39,669 bases of DNA from a virus. The notes under the pieces are model-generated. The model was not told the origin of the DNA, did no database searches, and saw only the letters and a program-made list of their open reading frames with translations. Position numbers and translations under genes: made by a program. The stretch's first letter is position 1; the number at the start of each line of letters is the position of its first letter. The DNA lies in IMG/VR virus record IMGVR_UViG_3300046504_000062, positions 1 to 39,669 of that record, one strand, 5' to 3'. This document shows positions 1 through 5,872 of this stretch, piece by piece.

Positions 1-1
1 G

Positions 2-553
2 ACAACAGGCAGGGACGATCATAAACATGAAATTACTCAACTTGCAATTATTGTAGAAATCAATGGCGAGGTAAAAGAGGAAGTCAGTTGGCGTTGTCAG
101 CCGACTAATTGGGATGTCATTGAACAAGGGGCCCTGGATGTTACTGGGGTAGGGATTGAGGAATTAAAAAAACTTCCTCCTCCAGAAGAGATGTTCAAAA
201 ATCTCATGGATCTATTCGATAGATATGTGAGCAAGTTTGATCGCGCTCCTCAGAAGTTCTATCCAGCGGGACATAACGTTGGTTTTGATCTTAAGTTCCT
301 CGATGCCTTTATTAAAAAACATGGGAATGCAGATAACCAGAAGTGGGGCATTACCTCATATCAAAACTGGAGATCACTGGACAGTCGTGTAATGGCTAAT
401 TTTTTCTTAGTCAAAGAGAAAATATTTACAGACGATGTTCGCCTAGAAACACTTTGTAAATTTTATGGGATTGATATTAGTGCGCACGACGCTTTGAGCG
501 ATATTCGCGCGACCAGATCCTTAATACAGAGAATGATGCAGGAGATAAAATGA
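2..553 (+). CDS. DEDDh 3'-5' exonuclease (DnaQ/epsilon-like), 5' partial
   Basis: The reading frame is open from the first bases of the window, so the true start lies upstream. The visible protein opens with TTG, the tail of the Exo I motif D-x-E-T-T-G. Exo II is seen as GHNVGFDLKF and Exo III as HDALSDIRATRS, with the HxAxxD spacing of the DEDDh class. Proteins of this family remove 3' nucleotides using two metal ions, as proofreading subunits or stand-alone exonucleases. No polymerase domain follows, so this is a stand-alone exonuclease here. The ATG inside the frame at 191 is too late, because it would remove the N-terminal third of the fold. The stop overlaps the next start as ATGA (550-553), which implies translational coupling. 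The family call is firm; the exact role in phage replication is inference. Confidence 0.88.
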   Translation, partial: TTGRDDHKHEITQLAIIVEINGEVKEEVSWRCQPTNWDVIEQGALDVTGVGIEELKKLPPPEEMFKNLMDLFDRYVSKFDRAPQKFYPAGHNVGFDLKFLDAFIKKHGNADNQKWGITSYQNWRSLDSRVMANFFLVKEKIFTDDVRLETLCKFYGIDISAHDALSDIRATRSLIQRMMQEIK

Positions 554-1137
554 AAATACTAATTTGTGGCGTTGGCGCCATAGGATCAAATCTAACAACA
601 AACCTCGTAGCCGACCTAAAAGGAAAGCACGAGATTACTGTTTTGGACATGGATACCGTTGAAGAGCGGAATGTCACTCCTGGAACTCAATTTTATACAC
701 CTGACCAAGTAGGGATGACTAAGGTTGAAGCACTACAATTTAATGTGTATAAGCAATTTCAAAAGGATATAGAATTTATTTCTGGAAAAATTGGAAGAGG
801 CGGACCAGACGTTGAAAAATATGATTTGATCATCGACTGTTTTGATAATTTTGAAGCACGTAGTTATTTACAGGAATTATGGCAAGAGAATCTTTTAGAT
901 ACTGCCTTATTGCACATTGGTTTTTCAGATCAATTTACATTTGCAATTGAATGGGCACAAAAATATAAAGTGCCAACCGACATTACGACTGGCTTTGATA
1001 TTTGCGAGATGCCTGGTGCAAGGTCATTTGTAGCCACTGTAGCGGCCCTAGGAAGTCTTGTGGCCCAGAAGTGGATAGAAGATAGCTCTCATATGGAAAT
1101 CGTGGGTGGAAAGTACACTCATACACTGATTAAATAA
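550..1137 (+). CDS. ThiF/E1-like adenylyltransferase (Rossmann-type)
   Basis: A 195-residue protein with the ATP-binding GVGAIGSN loop at residues 7-14, a D-x-D pair at 33-35, E38/R40/N41 and a lysine at about 58. This is the usual ThiF/MoeB/E1 pattern, completed by the acidic IIDCFDN segment near residue 95. Family members adenylate the C-terminus of a ubiquitin-like sulfur carrier or of a substrate. The protein is close to a bare catalytic domain: the longer C-terminal part of MoeB or ThiF and the paired Cys zinc ligands are absent. No ubiquitin-like, E2 or JAB gene is visible nearby. It is coupled to the exonuclease by ATGA and to the next gene by TAATATG. Phage use is unknown; modification of a protein or small molecule is inference. 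Confidence 0.82.
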   Translation: MKILICGVGAIGSNLTTNLVADLKGKHEITVLDMDTVEERNVTPGTQFYTPDQVGMTKVEALQFNVYKQFQKDIEFISGKIGRGGPDVEKYDLIIDCFDNFEARSYLQELWQENLLDTALLHIGFSDQFTFAIEWAQKYKVPTDITTGFDICEMPGARSFVATVAALGSLVAQKWIEDSSHMEIVGGKYTHTLIK

Positions 1138-1138
1138 T

Positions 1139-1477
1139 ATGGAAATTTCTAACGCCAAAATAGAATCTACCATGCTTGGTTTCGAGGACCATGGAATTTT
1201 TACGTGTCTGTTGTATTTAGATTATGGTGGGTCGAGCCAAGGATTTGGACAACACTGTCTCGCGAGTGAGCATCCTAAAGATAAAGCAACATATCCATTT
1301 AATTATGGAGCAAACTATATCATGGGCATTTTGAAAGCAGTGGGTGTAGAGAAATGGGAAGACTTAGAGGGTAAATACGTTCGCGTCAAAAGAGAAGATG
1401 GATGGAACGGAAAGATTGTTGCAATAGGACATATTGTTGAAGACAATTGGTTTAACCCCGACGACCTTCTCAAATAA
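1139..1477 (+). CDS. conserved-looking phage protein of unknown function
   Basis: A 112-residue, soluble, mixed alpha/beta protein that I cannot place in a named family. It is rich in aromatic residues and glycines (LDYGGSSQGFGQH) and ends in an acidic segment. There is no signal peptide or membrane segment. It begins one base after the ThiF-like stop in a TAATATG junction, with no Shine-Dalgarno of its own, so translation probably depends on the preceding gene. A strong TTGACA promoter box follows its stop, so it closes the first transcription unit in the window. Its position suggests a role linked to replication or nucleic-acid metabolism, but nothing in the sequence proves it. Confidence 0.75.
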   Translation: MEISNAKIESTMLGFEDHGIFTCLLYLDYGGSSQGFGQHCLASEHPKDKATYPFNYGANYIMGILKAVGVEKWEDLEGKYVRVKREDGWNGKIVAIGHIVEDNWFNPDDLLK

Positions 1478-1483
1478 TTTAAG

Positions 1484-1512
1484 TTGACAATGTTGATGTA
1501 TTATAATATACT
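1484..1512 (+). promoter_or_regulatory. sigma70-type promoter before the Cas4-like gene
   Basis: TTGACA at 1484-1489 and TATACT at 1507-1512 are separated by 17 bp. A perfect TATAAT (1502-1507) overlaps but sits only 12 bp from the -35. With the 17-bp pair, transcription would begin near 1519, downstream of the first ATG (1513). The effective start codon of the next gene could then be 1528 or 1540. Confidence 0.7.
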
Positions 1513-2553
1513 ATGTTTAATCAAGATATGGATCAAACAATGAAATGGAGCTTTGCAAGCATCTGGAATGAGTCGGTCTTAAACAGACCTGAACGACCTG
1601 CACAACCACGAGATCATATTTGGGCATCAGAATTAGGGAGCCCTCTTGTGGATAGATACCTCAAAATGACAGGCGTGACCCCAACCAATCCTCCTGGGGC
1701 ACGTTCCCTACGCAAGTTTGACGCGGGGAATATTTGGGAGTGGATTATAGGAGTAGTTTTGAAACGATCTGGCATTCTTATAGAGTCACAAAGATGGATC
1801 CAATATCAATACCCTGGTTTATTGCCTGTTACTGGTAAACTCGATTTCTTGGCTGGTGGCAATCCAGACTGGGATAAAGCAAAAATAGAAATCCATAAAC
1901 TTGGATTACCAGACTTCCTCACCTATCGCTCTAATGCAATCATTGACTCCTTTAGACAACATTATCCTAATGGACTCGACATTATAACACTAGAAATCAA
2001 AAGTGCTTCCTCAATGTCTTTCGAAAGATTTCTTCGCCTCCAAGCCCCCGATCCAAAACATAAATTACAAGCTTTTCATTATTTAAAAGCCCAAGATAAA
2101 CCCGAAGCCCACGTGGTATATGTCTGTAAGGATGACGCGCGCGTACTGGAATTTGGAGTGTTCAATCCTTCCGACGTGGAAGGTATTTATTACAACGACA
2201 TTAAAAATCTGACTGAGTATATAAATACAAAGACACTCCCTCCCCTCGAAAAAGAGATACTCTTTGACCATGGAAAGTTCACCAAAAACTGGAAAGTTGC
2301 ATATTCTCCGTTTCTTACCATGTTGTACGACTATAAAGATACTGACGCATTTGATAGTAAGTATGGGAAAAAAGTTCAACAGTGGAATCGTGTTTTTGGA
2401 CGCGTCGTCAAGGGAGATAAAATTACGGACTTAAATAAAGAGGTCATCGAAGACATAAAATTAACGTTTAGCAACTTCGATCAACTTGTTGATGAAACTA
2501 AATCTAGTGGCATTTTAGATCTAGAGGAGGAAGGAGGTGAACCAAATGAATAA
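1513..2553 (+). CDS. Cas4/RecB-like PD-(D/E)XK nuclease
   Basis: A 346-residue protein with the RecB-family nuclease core: an upstream acidic helix (SELG near residue 40), GKLD with catalytic D111, LEIKSAS with E161 and K163, and the QAFHY motif (Q186, Y190) typical of Cas4, AddB and lambda-exonuclease-type enzymes. The cysteines of a Cas4 iron-sulfur cluster are not evident, so a cluster-free RecB-like exonuclease is more likely. It would resect or process DNA ends in recombination or replication, fitting the SSB, RusA and RecA-like genes nearby. The start is uncertain: ATG 1513 touches the promoter -10 box, and in-frame ATGs at 1528 and 1540 would leave the domain intact. The 3' end overlaps the SSB gene by 8 nt and carries its Shine-Dalgarno. 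Confidence 0.86.
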   Translation: MFNQDMDQTMKWSFASIWNESVLNRPERPAQPRDHIWASELGSPLVDRYLKMTGVTPTNPPGARSLRKFDAGNIWEWIIGVVLKRSGILIESQRWIQYQYPGLLPVTGKLDFLAGGNPDWDKAKIEIHKLGLPDFLTYRSNAIIDSFRQHYPNGLDIITLEIKSASSMSFERFLRLQAPDPKHKLQAFHYLKAQDKPEAHVVYVCKDDARVLEFGVFNPSDVEGIYYNDIKNLTEYINTKTLPPLEKEILFDHGKFTKNWKVAYSPFLTMLYDYKDTDAFDSKYGKKVQQWNRVFGRVVKGDKITDLNKEVIEDIKLTFSNFDQLVDETKSSGILDLEEEGGEPNE

Positions 2554-2944
2554 CACAAACGATGGATGGGAAAAAATGGGTAACGATAAGAAAAACTCAA
2601 ATATTCCAGCATGGAATCCAGCAGTAGAAAAAGAAATCTTTGGAATCTATGTTGAAAAAGCAGTCGGCGTCGGACCAAACAACTCCAACATGTACTATTT
2701 GCAGCTTGCAGATGGTAGTAAAAAAGGAGTCTGGGGATCTTACGTGGTCGATGATCGCTTTCAGAATATTCAACCAGGGTATGAAGTGAAAATTGTTTCT
2801 CTTGGAAAACGAGAGAATCCAAAAACTCACAGAGCATTCTGGGATCTTGAATTTTTTGTTCGCAAACCAAGACCAGTACAAGCAGCTCAAACAGCAGCAC
2901 CTGCTGTTGAAGAAGAAGTAAATCCTGACGATATACCCTTCTAA
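2546..2944 (+). CDS. ssb: single-stranded DNA-binding protein with DDIPF tip
   Basis: A 132-residue protein that I read as a beta-rich OB-type domain (about residues 20-110), followed by an Ala/Pro/Glu linker and the terminal sequence NPDDIPF. That acidic-hydrophobic tip is the hallmark of bacterial SSB and recruits repair and replication proteins. The OB portion itself is divergent from canonical SSB, so the call rests on the tip, size and neighbourhood. Start: AAGGAGGTGA lies 6-15 nt upstream of ATG 2546; the GTG at 2537 is part of that Shine-Dalgarno and is not used. It overlaps the nuclease gene by 8 nt, so nuclease and SSB are probably made together. It should coat single-stranded phage DNA. 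Confidence 0.8.
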   Translation: MNNTNDGWEKMGNDKKNSNIPAWNPAVEKEIFGIYVEKAVGVGPNNSNMYYLQLADGSKKGVWGSYVVDDRFQNIQPGYEVKIVSLGKRENPKTHRAFWDLEFFVRKPRPVQAAQTAAPAVEEEVNPDDIPF

Positions 2945-2979
2945 GATAATTAAATCTTTTTGAAAGGAGGTTGAATACA

Positions 2980-3297
2980 ATGAGAAATTTCTCATATATT
3001 ACTGTCGGGAAAATCCTCGATGAGCTCTGGGAAGAGAAAAAAACATCTGGAGCATCAGAGGCTGATCTGTGGAAGATTAAACCCGATGGGAAAAAAGTAA
3101 AAAAATATCCTGTTACAAGGGTAACTTTTTATCGATTAGAAGAACGTTTAGGATTACCAAAAGGACAAAAAACGAATGGTAAACTTCAGTGGCGCGTTTA
3201 TTCGCGTGATGAAGCAGACCAAGTGAAACAACGTATAAAGGGAGAATATAATCTGTCCCACGATTATCCAGTGGCACAGGTCATAGCTACAACATAA
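2980..3297 (+). CDS. MerR/excisionase-like winged-helix protein
   Basis: A 105-residue basic protein. Its centre reads VTFYRLEERLGLP followed, after a short loop, by WRVYSRDEADQVKQRI. This is the helix-turn-helix plus wing plus helix pattern of MerR-like and excisionase domains. No effector domain follows. AAAGGAGG (2963-2970) precedes ATG 2980 with good spacing; the TTG at 2971 is too close to that site to be the start. It probably binds DNA as a small regulator or architectural protein for the early region. The fold is inferred by eye; specificity is unknown. The stop leads into the next gene through TAATATG. Confidence 0.65.
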   Translation: MRNFSYITVGKILDELWEEKKTSGASEADLWKIKPDGKKVKKYPVTRVTFYRLEERLGLPKGQKTNGKLQWRVYSRDEADQVKQRIKGEYNLSHDYPVAQVIATT

Positions 3298-3298
3298 T

Positions 3299-3700
3299 AT
3301 GGAACAACCTGTCGGATGGCCTCAAAAATTTGTAAGTTCTAATTGGACGCGTAAATTTACTGCGGCTGTCTATGGGCTGGCTTTCTTCGCATGTCTCATG
3401 CACATTATGTTACACGTTGCTACTAGCTCTCTTAGTGAGGCTGATGGCGTGCGCGTTATGGCTATGACTTGGATGGTAACTGGATATTTAAGCTTTTTGC
3501 GAGCATCGAGACTCGAAGATGGCTTAGATAAGGTTATTGAGGCAACGAAGATAACTGTGGAAACATTATCTCTTGAGAACCAAGCCTTAAGCAATTCATA
3601 CAACAATGTTGTAGAAACGCTTGATAGAATTGATAAACGAGTCCTGATGAAGCATGGAATATCTATATCCCTAACTAAACCAGAAAAACTCAAAAATTAA
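3299..3700 (+). CDS. small two-helix membrane protein
   Basis: A 133-residue protein with two likely membrane segments, about residues 21-42 and 51-68, then a long cytoplasmic C-terminal part that looks helical and may form a coiled coil (about 72-115). There is no signal peptidase site and no recognisable enzyme motif. It starts through a TAATATG junction with the preceding gene and its stop touches the next ATG, so it sits in a tightly coupled run. Function unknown; a membrane anchor for a replication or host-takeover complex would fit the position, but that is speculation. Confidence 0.7.
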   Translation: MEQPVGWPQKFVSSNWTRKFTAAVYGLAFFACLMHIMLHVATSSLSEADGVRVMAMTWMVTGYLSFLRASRLEDGLDKVIEATKITVETLSLENQALSNSYNNVVETLDRIDKRVLMKHGISISLTKPEKLKN

Positions 3701-3955
3701 ATGTCTAACCTGCCTACATCCGTACAAAAACACGGAAATCTTGCCCAAGCTCTGTTTACTTTCGAGGTCCCTGGGGAAACTTTAGTGGCGCTATATAATG
3801 CGCTTTCTTTTGTTGTGGAGAATGAAGATGATTACATTATGAAAATTCACCCATGTAAAGAATGCCTGCCCGCGCTCAAAACGTTTCGTTTGTATCTCGA
3901 AAGTATTACAAAAAAGGCGTCGTTATTTGCTAAAGAACCGCCCCTATCCAACTGA
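3701..3955 (+). CDS. hypothetical early protein (84 aa)
   Basis: An 84-residue protein, mostly helical by composition, with one CKEC pair near residue 53 but no second pair to complete a zinc site. Its ATG follows the preceding stop with no gap (TAAATG), and there is no independent Shine-Dalgarno. No family recognised. It is the last gene before a possible promoter at 3966-3994. Confidence 0.6.
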   Translation: MSNLPTSVQKHGNLAQALFTFEVPGETLVALYNALSFVVENEDDYIMKIHPCKECLPALKTFRLYLESITKKASLFAKEPPLSN

Positions 3956-3965
3956 TTTGCATTCC

Positions 3966-3994
3966 TTGCAGTAGTGTGATAGCGTTTGTATATA
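3966..3994 (+). promoter_or_regulatory. possible promoter before zinc-ribbon gene
   Basis: TTGCAG (3966-3971) and TATATA (3989-3994) with 17-bp spacing lie directly before ATG 3996. The -10 almost touches the start codon, as at 1507-1513, so the real start of translation or of transcription may differ from the annotation. Confidence 0.4.
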
Positions 3995-3995
3995 C

Positions 3996-4259
3996 ATGGA
4001 AAAACCTGCCAAGAAATATCCTGAAAAGTATAAACCCACGGTCTATCAAATAGTCTGTTGGCACTGTAAAAGAGCCCACGTAACCCTCTATAATATCCCC
4101 TTCGAAGGAAAAAAATCTAACGATTATACTTGTGCAGATTGTAAGGTTTGGGGAGCTCCTCCGATTTGGAATGCTTCTCGTATTATATTAAAGAAAGCAC
4201 AACCAACAGTGACCCCACCCACTGAGAAATTAGATGCCAAAACTCTGCCTAGTGTGTAG
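3996..4259 (+). CDS. zinc-ribbon protein
   Basis: An 87-residue protein with two CxxC knuckles, C21/C24 (CWHC) and C46/C49 (CADC), spaced as in a zinc ribbon, followed by a proline/lysine-rich tail. Such small phage proteins often bind nucleic acid or host transcription proteins; which applies here is unknown. Its last 26 nt overlap a second zinc-finger gene in another frame (start 4234). Expression could use the promoter-like pair at 3966-3994. Confidence 0.7.
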   Translation: MEKPAKKYPEKYKPTVYQIVCWHCKRAHVTLYNIPFEGKKSNDYTCADCKVWGAPPIWNASRIILKKAQPTVTPPTEKLDAKTLPSV

Positions 4260-4413
4260 TACGCCTTTAACACAAAGAGCTCACGAAAGTAAAGCAAGAT
4301 TTCAAAAGAAACGATTCTGTTCAGCAAAATGTTCTCGTGTGTACATGAAAGAACATAAATTAGGATGGTGGAGTGCGAGTTCTAATATTTCATCCCGAAA
4401 GGATTGGAATTAA
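4234..4413 (+). CDS. small FCS-type zinc-finger protein (59 aa)
   Basis: A 59-codon frame from ATG 4234 to TAA 4411-4413. It has a CxxC pair (C5, C8), a basic middle, and an FCSAKCSR segment giving C29 and C33. This C-x2-C plus F-C-S-x2-C layout is typical of small phage zinc fingers. The gene fills what would otherwise be a 155-base gap and joins the RusA gene through a TAATATG junction (4411-4417). Both points argue that it is translated. It overlaps the end of the zinc-ribbon gene by 26 nt in another frame. Function unknown; nucleic-acid or protein binding is likely. Confidence 0.72.
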   Translation: MPKLCLVCSTPLTQRAHESKARFQKKRFCSAKCSRVYMKEHKLGWWSASSNISSRKDWN

Positions 4414-4414
4414 T

Positions 4415-4771
4415 ATGCAATTTACTCTAACTAAACCACCAACCACTAATCATATCTATGGAATCACCGCCCGTGGTGGTTTTGCTCAGATGTACATTAC
4501 TAAAGAGGGTAAAGAATGGATTGCTGAAAACACCCTTCTTATCAAGAGTCAGTGGAAGAAAAAAACTCCTATTACTCAGGACTGTGAGATCTGGATTATT
4601 GTCTACACATCTACTAAAAGAGATGCTGACGGATCAACCAAGCCTATTATGGATATTTTCCAAAAAGTAGGAGTTGTTGAAAACGATTATTTATTCTCTC
4701 GTGTCCACGCAATTCGTGAGAAAGTTGCCAAGGGAGAAGATAAAGTAGTGGTAGATATTAATGAATTCTAG
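4415..4771 (+). CDS. rusA: RusA-family Holliday junction resolvase
   Basis: A 118-residue protein, the usual RusA length. It begins with the family N-terminus KPPTTNHIY and carries KRDADGSTKPIMD followed by ENDYLF. The acidic residues fall at D70, D72 and D91 with K76, the same positions as the catalytic residues described for E. coli RusA. It should bind four-way junctions as a dimer and cut symmetrically, resolving recombination intermediates made by the SSB and RecA-like proteins of this arm. ATG 4415 is chosen over an upstream GTG (4373) because it lies in a TAATATG junction and starts exactly where RusA proteins start. Confidence 0.9.
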   Translation: MQFTLTKPPTTNHIYGITARGGFAQMYITKEGKEWIAENTLLIKSQWKKKTPITQDCEIWIIVYTSTKRDADGSTKPIMDIFQKVGVVENDYLFSRVHAIREKVAKGEDKVVVDINEF

Positions 4772-4778
4772 CTTCTCG

Positions 4779-4807
4779 TTGACTTTCTCTGTATAATATG
4801 ATATATT
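4779..4807 (+). promoter_or_regulatory. promoter with about 90-nt leader before HTH gene
   Basis: TTGACT (4779-4784) and TATATT (4802-4807) at 17 bp. The predicted start near 4814 gives a leader of about 90 nt that ends in AAAGGAGGTGA (4890-4900). A CTTTC segment about ten bases upstream can pair with the GAAAG at the start of that ribosome-binding site, so some translational control is possible. Confidence 0.6.
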
Positions 4808-4905
4808 ATACGAACTCAAGAGAAATATGGCTCAACACGACCTTCTACATTTAGTCATTCACAATTTTAACGCTTTCTTTTTTGTTATGAAAGGAGGTGA
4901 ACAAC

Positions 4906-5235
4906 ATGTCAATGACAATTCAATCGGTTCGTCCAGAACCTAAAACTCTTCAATCGAATATTATCTCTAGAATGCTTGGACCAGTAAAATACCAGTCATT
5001 TTTGGGTAATTATCGAAAAAATCGTAAATCTTTACGAATGAATCGCGAAGACTGGCTTTCTCAACCATTAACAGCGAAAGAGCACACATTTATGTATGAC
5101 TATCTAAATGAATTAGGTAGCTCCATTACAGAATTGGGTCGCAAACAAGAGATGAAACCAGCTGGAGTTCACGCTCAAGCTCTTAGAATTTGCGCTCGTT
5201 ACTTATTTCAAAATAAGGACAAGATCACACGATAA
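4906..5235 (+). CDS. putative helix-turn-helix regulator
   Basis: A 109-residue basic protein. Its C-terminal half (about residues 55-100) has the rhythm of a region-4-like helix-turn-helix: LTAKEHTFMYDYLNEL, then SSITELGRKQEM and a recognition-like helix rich in Ala/Arg. The N-terminal half is basic with no known motif. Start ATG 4906 has an optimal Shine-Dalgarno (AAAGGAGGTGA ending 5 nt upstream); the GTG at 4897 lies inside that site. It has its own promoter and strong ribosome binding, so it is probably made early and in quantity. It stands directly before the tRNA island. The DNA-binding role is inferred. Confidence 0.6.
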   Translation: MSMTIQSVRPEPKTLQSNIISRMLGPVKYQSFLGNYRKNRKSLRMNREDWLSQPLTAKEHTFMYDYLNELGSSITELGRKQEMKPAGVHAQALRICARYLFQNKDKITR

Positions 5236-5240
5236 TGGTC

Positions 5241-5269
5241 TTGAAAAAATGTGTACTATATGATATAGT
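5241..5269 (+). promoter_or_regulatory. promoter for structured RNA
   Basis: TTGAAA (5241-5246) and TATAGT (5264-5269), 17 bp apart. The predicted start is about 5275-5276, which coincides with the base of the long hairpin RNA that follows. Confidence 0.65.
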
Positions 5270-5273
5270 ATTC

Positions 5274-5349
5274 AGAGAAGCGCCATCCAAGTGAACCTCA
5301 GGGCCTTCACGCCCGACGTTCTCTATCCAAAACTTGGGTGGCCTTCTCG
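5274..5349 (+). ncRNA. structured small RNA of unknown class
   Basis: About 76 nt that close on themselves. GAGAAG (5275-5280) pairs with CTTCTC (5343-5348). After one bulged C (5281), 5282-5292 pairs with 5332-5342 over 11 bp including one G-U. Inside, GGGC (5301-5304) pairs with GCCC (5311-5314) around CTTCAC, and GAAC (5293-5296) with GTTC (5318-5321), leaving an unpaired TCTATCCAAA. It has its own promoter upstream, and the promoter for the first tRNA begins only a few bases after it. It is not a tRNA, has no U-tract and no start codon with a useful frame. T4 also has small stable RNAs of unknown role beside its tRNAs, which is a loose parallel only. Confidence 0.7.
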
Positions 5350-5353
5350 TAAC

Positions 5354-5381
5354 TTGACAATCCTGTCTAAAATGATATAGT
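5354..5381 (+). promoter_or_regulatory. promoter of the tRNA / RNase P RNA island
   Basis: TTGACA (5354-5359) and TATAGT (5376-5381), 16 bp apart. Transcription should begin at about 5388-5391, on or next to the first base of the first tRNA, so this tRNA would need little or no 5' trimming. Confidence 0.72.
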
Positions 5382-5390
5382 TTAGGTATT

Positions 5391-5476
5391 GGACTGGTTG
5401 GGAGCGGGTATCCCGATGTGTTCGCTAAACACATGGTCTGAAATATGGCTCATAGGTTCGAATCCTATCCTTTCCG
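5391..5476 (+). tRNA. tRNA-Ser(GCU), irregular
   Basis: 86 nt with a long variable arm, as in tRNA-Ser. The T arm is ATAGG-TTCGAAT-CCTAT (5452-5468) and the D stem is GGGA/TCCC. The anticodon region holds GCT followed by AA, fitting Ser. Irregularities: the acceptor GGACTGG/CCTTTCC has two mismatches, and the anticodon loop is either seven bases with C at position 33 or nine bases on a shorter stem. CCA is not encoded. It may be a functional odd tRNA or a decaying one. Confidence 0.72.
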
Positions 5477-5479
5477 CTT

Positions 5480-5647
5480 ATGGCACACAAAAAGAAATCA
5501 AAAGGGACTGGAACTTATGCGTCTCAACATCATTACGAGAAAAATAAAGTCCGTAAATTAGAGACGTATATTGCACATAATCCAAATGACTTGGAGTCAA
5601 TGAAAAAATTACAAGCGCTAAAAGAAGAGTGGAAGAGTATTTTATAA
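5480..5647 (+). CDS. basic 55-aa protein locked between two tRNAs
   Basis: ATG 5480 lies three bases after the tRNA-Ser discriminator base, and TAA (5645-5647) is directly followed by the first base of tRNA-Pro (5648). The product starts MAHKKKSKGTGTYAS and continues as a charged helical peptide ending in EEWKSIL. It is lysine-rich and without membrane segments. There is no Shine-Dalgarno. Cleavage at the tRNA ends would release an mRNA consisting of little more than this frame. Function unknown; nucleic-acid binding is plausible from the charge. Confidence 0.65.
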   Translation: MAHKKKSKGTGTYASQHHYEKNKVRKLETYIAHNPNDLESMKKLQALKEEWKSIL

Positions 5648-5720
5648 CAGGATGTAGCGAAGTTGGTATCGCGCACGGCCTGGGACCGTGAGATCGAGGG
5701 TTCGAGTCCCCCTATCCTGA
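5648..5720 (+). tRNA. tRNA-Pro(UGG)
   Basis: A regular 73-nt cloverleaf: acceptor CAGGATG/TATCCTG, D stem GCGA/TCGC, anticodon stem CACGG/CCGTG with loop CCTGGGA, T loop TTCGAGT. The anticodon is UGG for Pro. Position 33 is C instead of the near-universal U, and one T-stem pair is A-C. No encoded CCA. Its 5' end abuts the stop codon of the preceding mini-ORF. Confidence 0.88.
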
Positions 5721-5721
5721 C

Positions 5722-5748
5722 AAAAAAAGTCGTTCGAGACCGAACGGC
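5722..5748 (-). terminator. leftward intrinsic terminator
   Basis: On the minus strand an 8-bp stem (5741-5748 with 5729-5736, four-base loop) is followed by exactly seven T (5728-5722). This matches the seven-T terminators of the late leaders. It would stop leftward transcripts running out of the late arm before they read antisense through the first tRNAs and the replication genes. Confidence 0.6.
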
Positions 5749-5759
5749 TCACCTATAAT

Positions 5760-5872
5760 CAATAACTTGGCTGTGCACGGCATAACCAGCAATTGAGTGA
5801 GCGATAAGGTGTTCTACAGCTGCAATAATGCTGGGCTCAGTGAAAGCTTAGCTTAACGATTTCTCACTCAAT
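5760..5872 (+). ncRNA. second structured RNA of unknown class, abutting tRNA-Gly
   Basis: No reading frame is evident here. ATTGAGTGAG (5792-5801) pairs perfectly with CTCACTCAAT (5863-5872) over 10 bp, enclosing about 60 nt with smaller stems, for example CAGC/GCTG near 5817-5834 and AAGC/GCTT near 5844-5855. GCTG/CAGC upstream (5770-5790) gives another stem. The long stem ends at 5872 and tRNA-Gly starts at 5873, so RNase P cleavage would form its 3' end. TATAAT at 5754-5759 could start it, though a -35 box is weak. It does not match tRNA, tmRNA or a hammerhead core by eye. Confidence 0.55.

Noticed and set aside
4373-4414. Upstream GTG start for the RusA gene
   Set aside because: It adds 14 residues not seen in RusA proteins and overlaps the 59-codon zinc-finger gene. 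ATG 4415 fits the TAATATG junction and the catalytic residue numbering.
4827-4943. 38-codon frame in the leader before the HTH gene
   Set aside because: It has no Shine-Dalgarno, overlaps the strong ribosome site of the real gene and looks low in coding character. It could be a leader peptide, but nothing supports it.
5760-5872. tmRNA or hammerhead ribozyme
   Set aside because: There is no tRNA-like half with a TTCGA arm belonging to it, no tag frame, and no CUGAUGA/GAAA hammerhead core.
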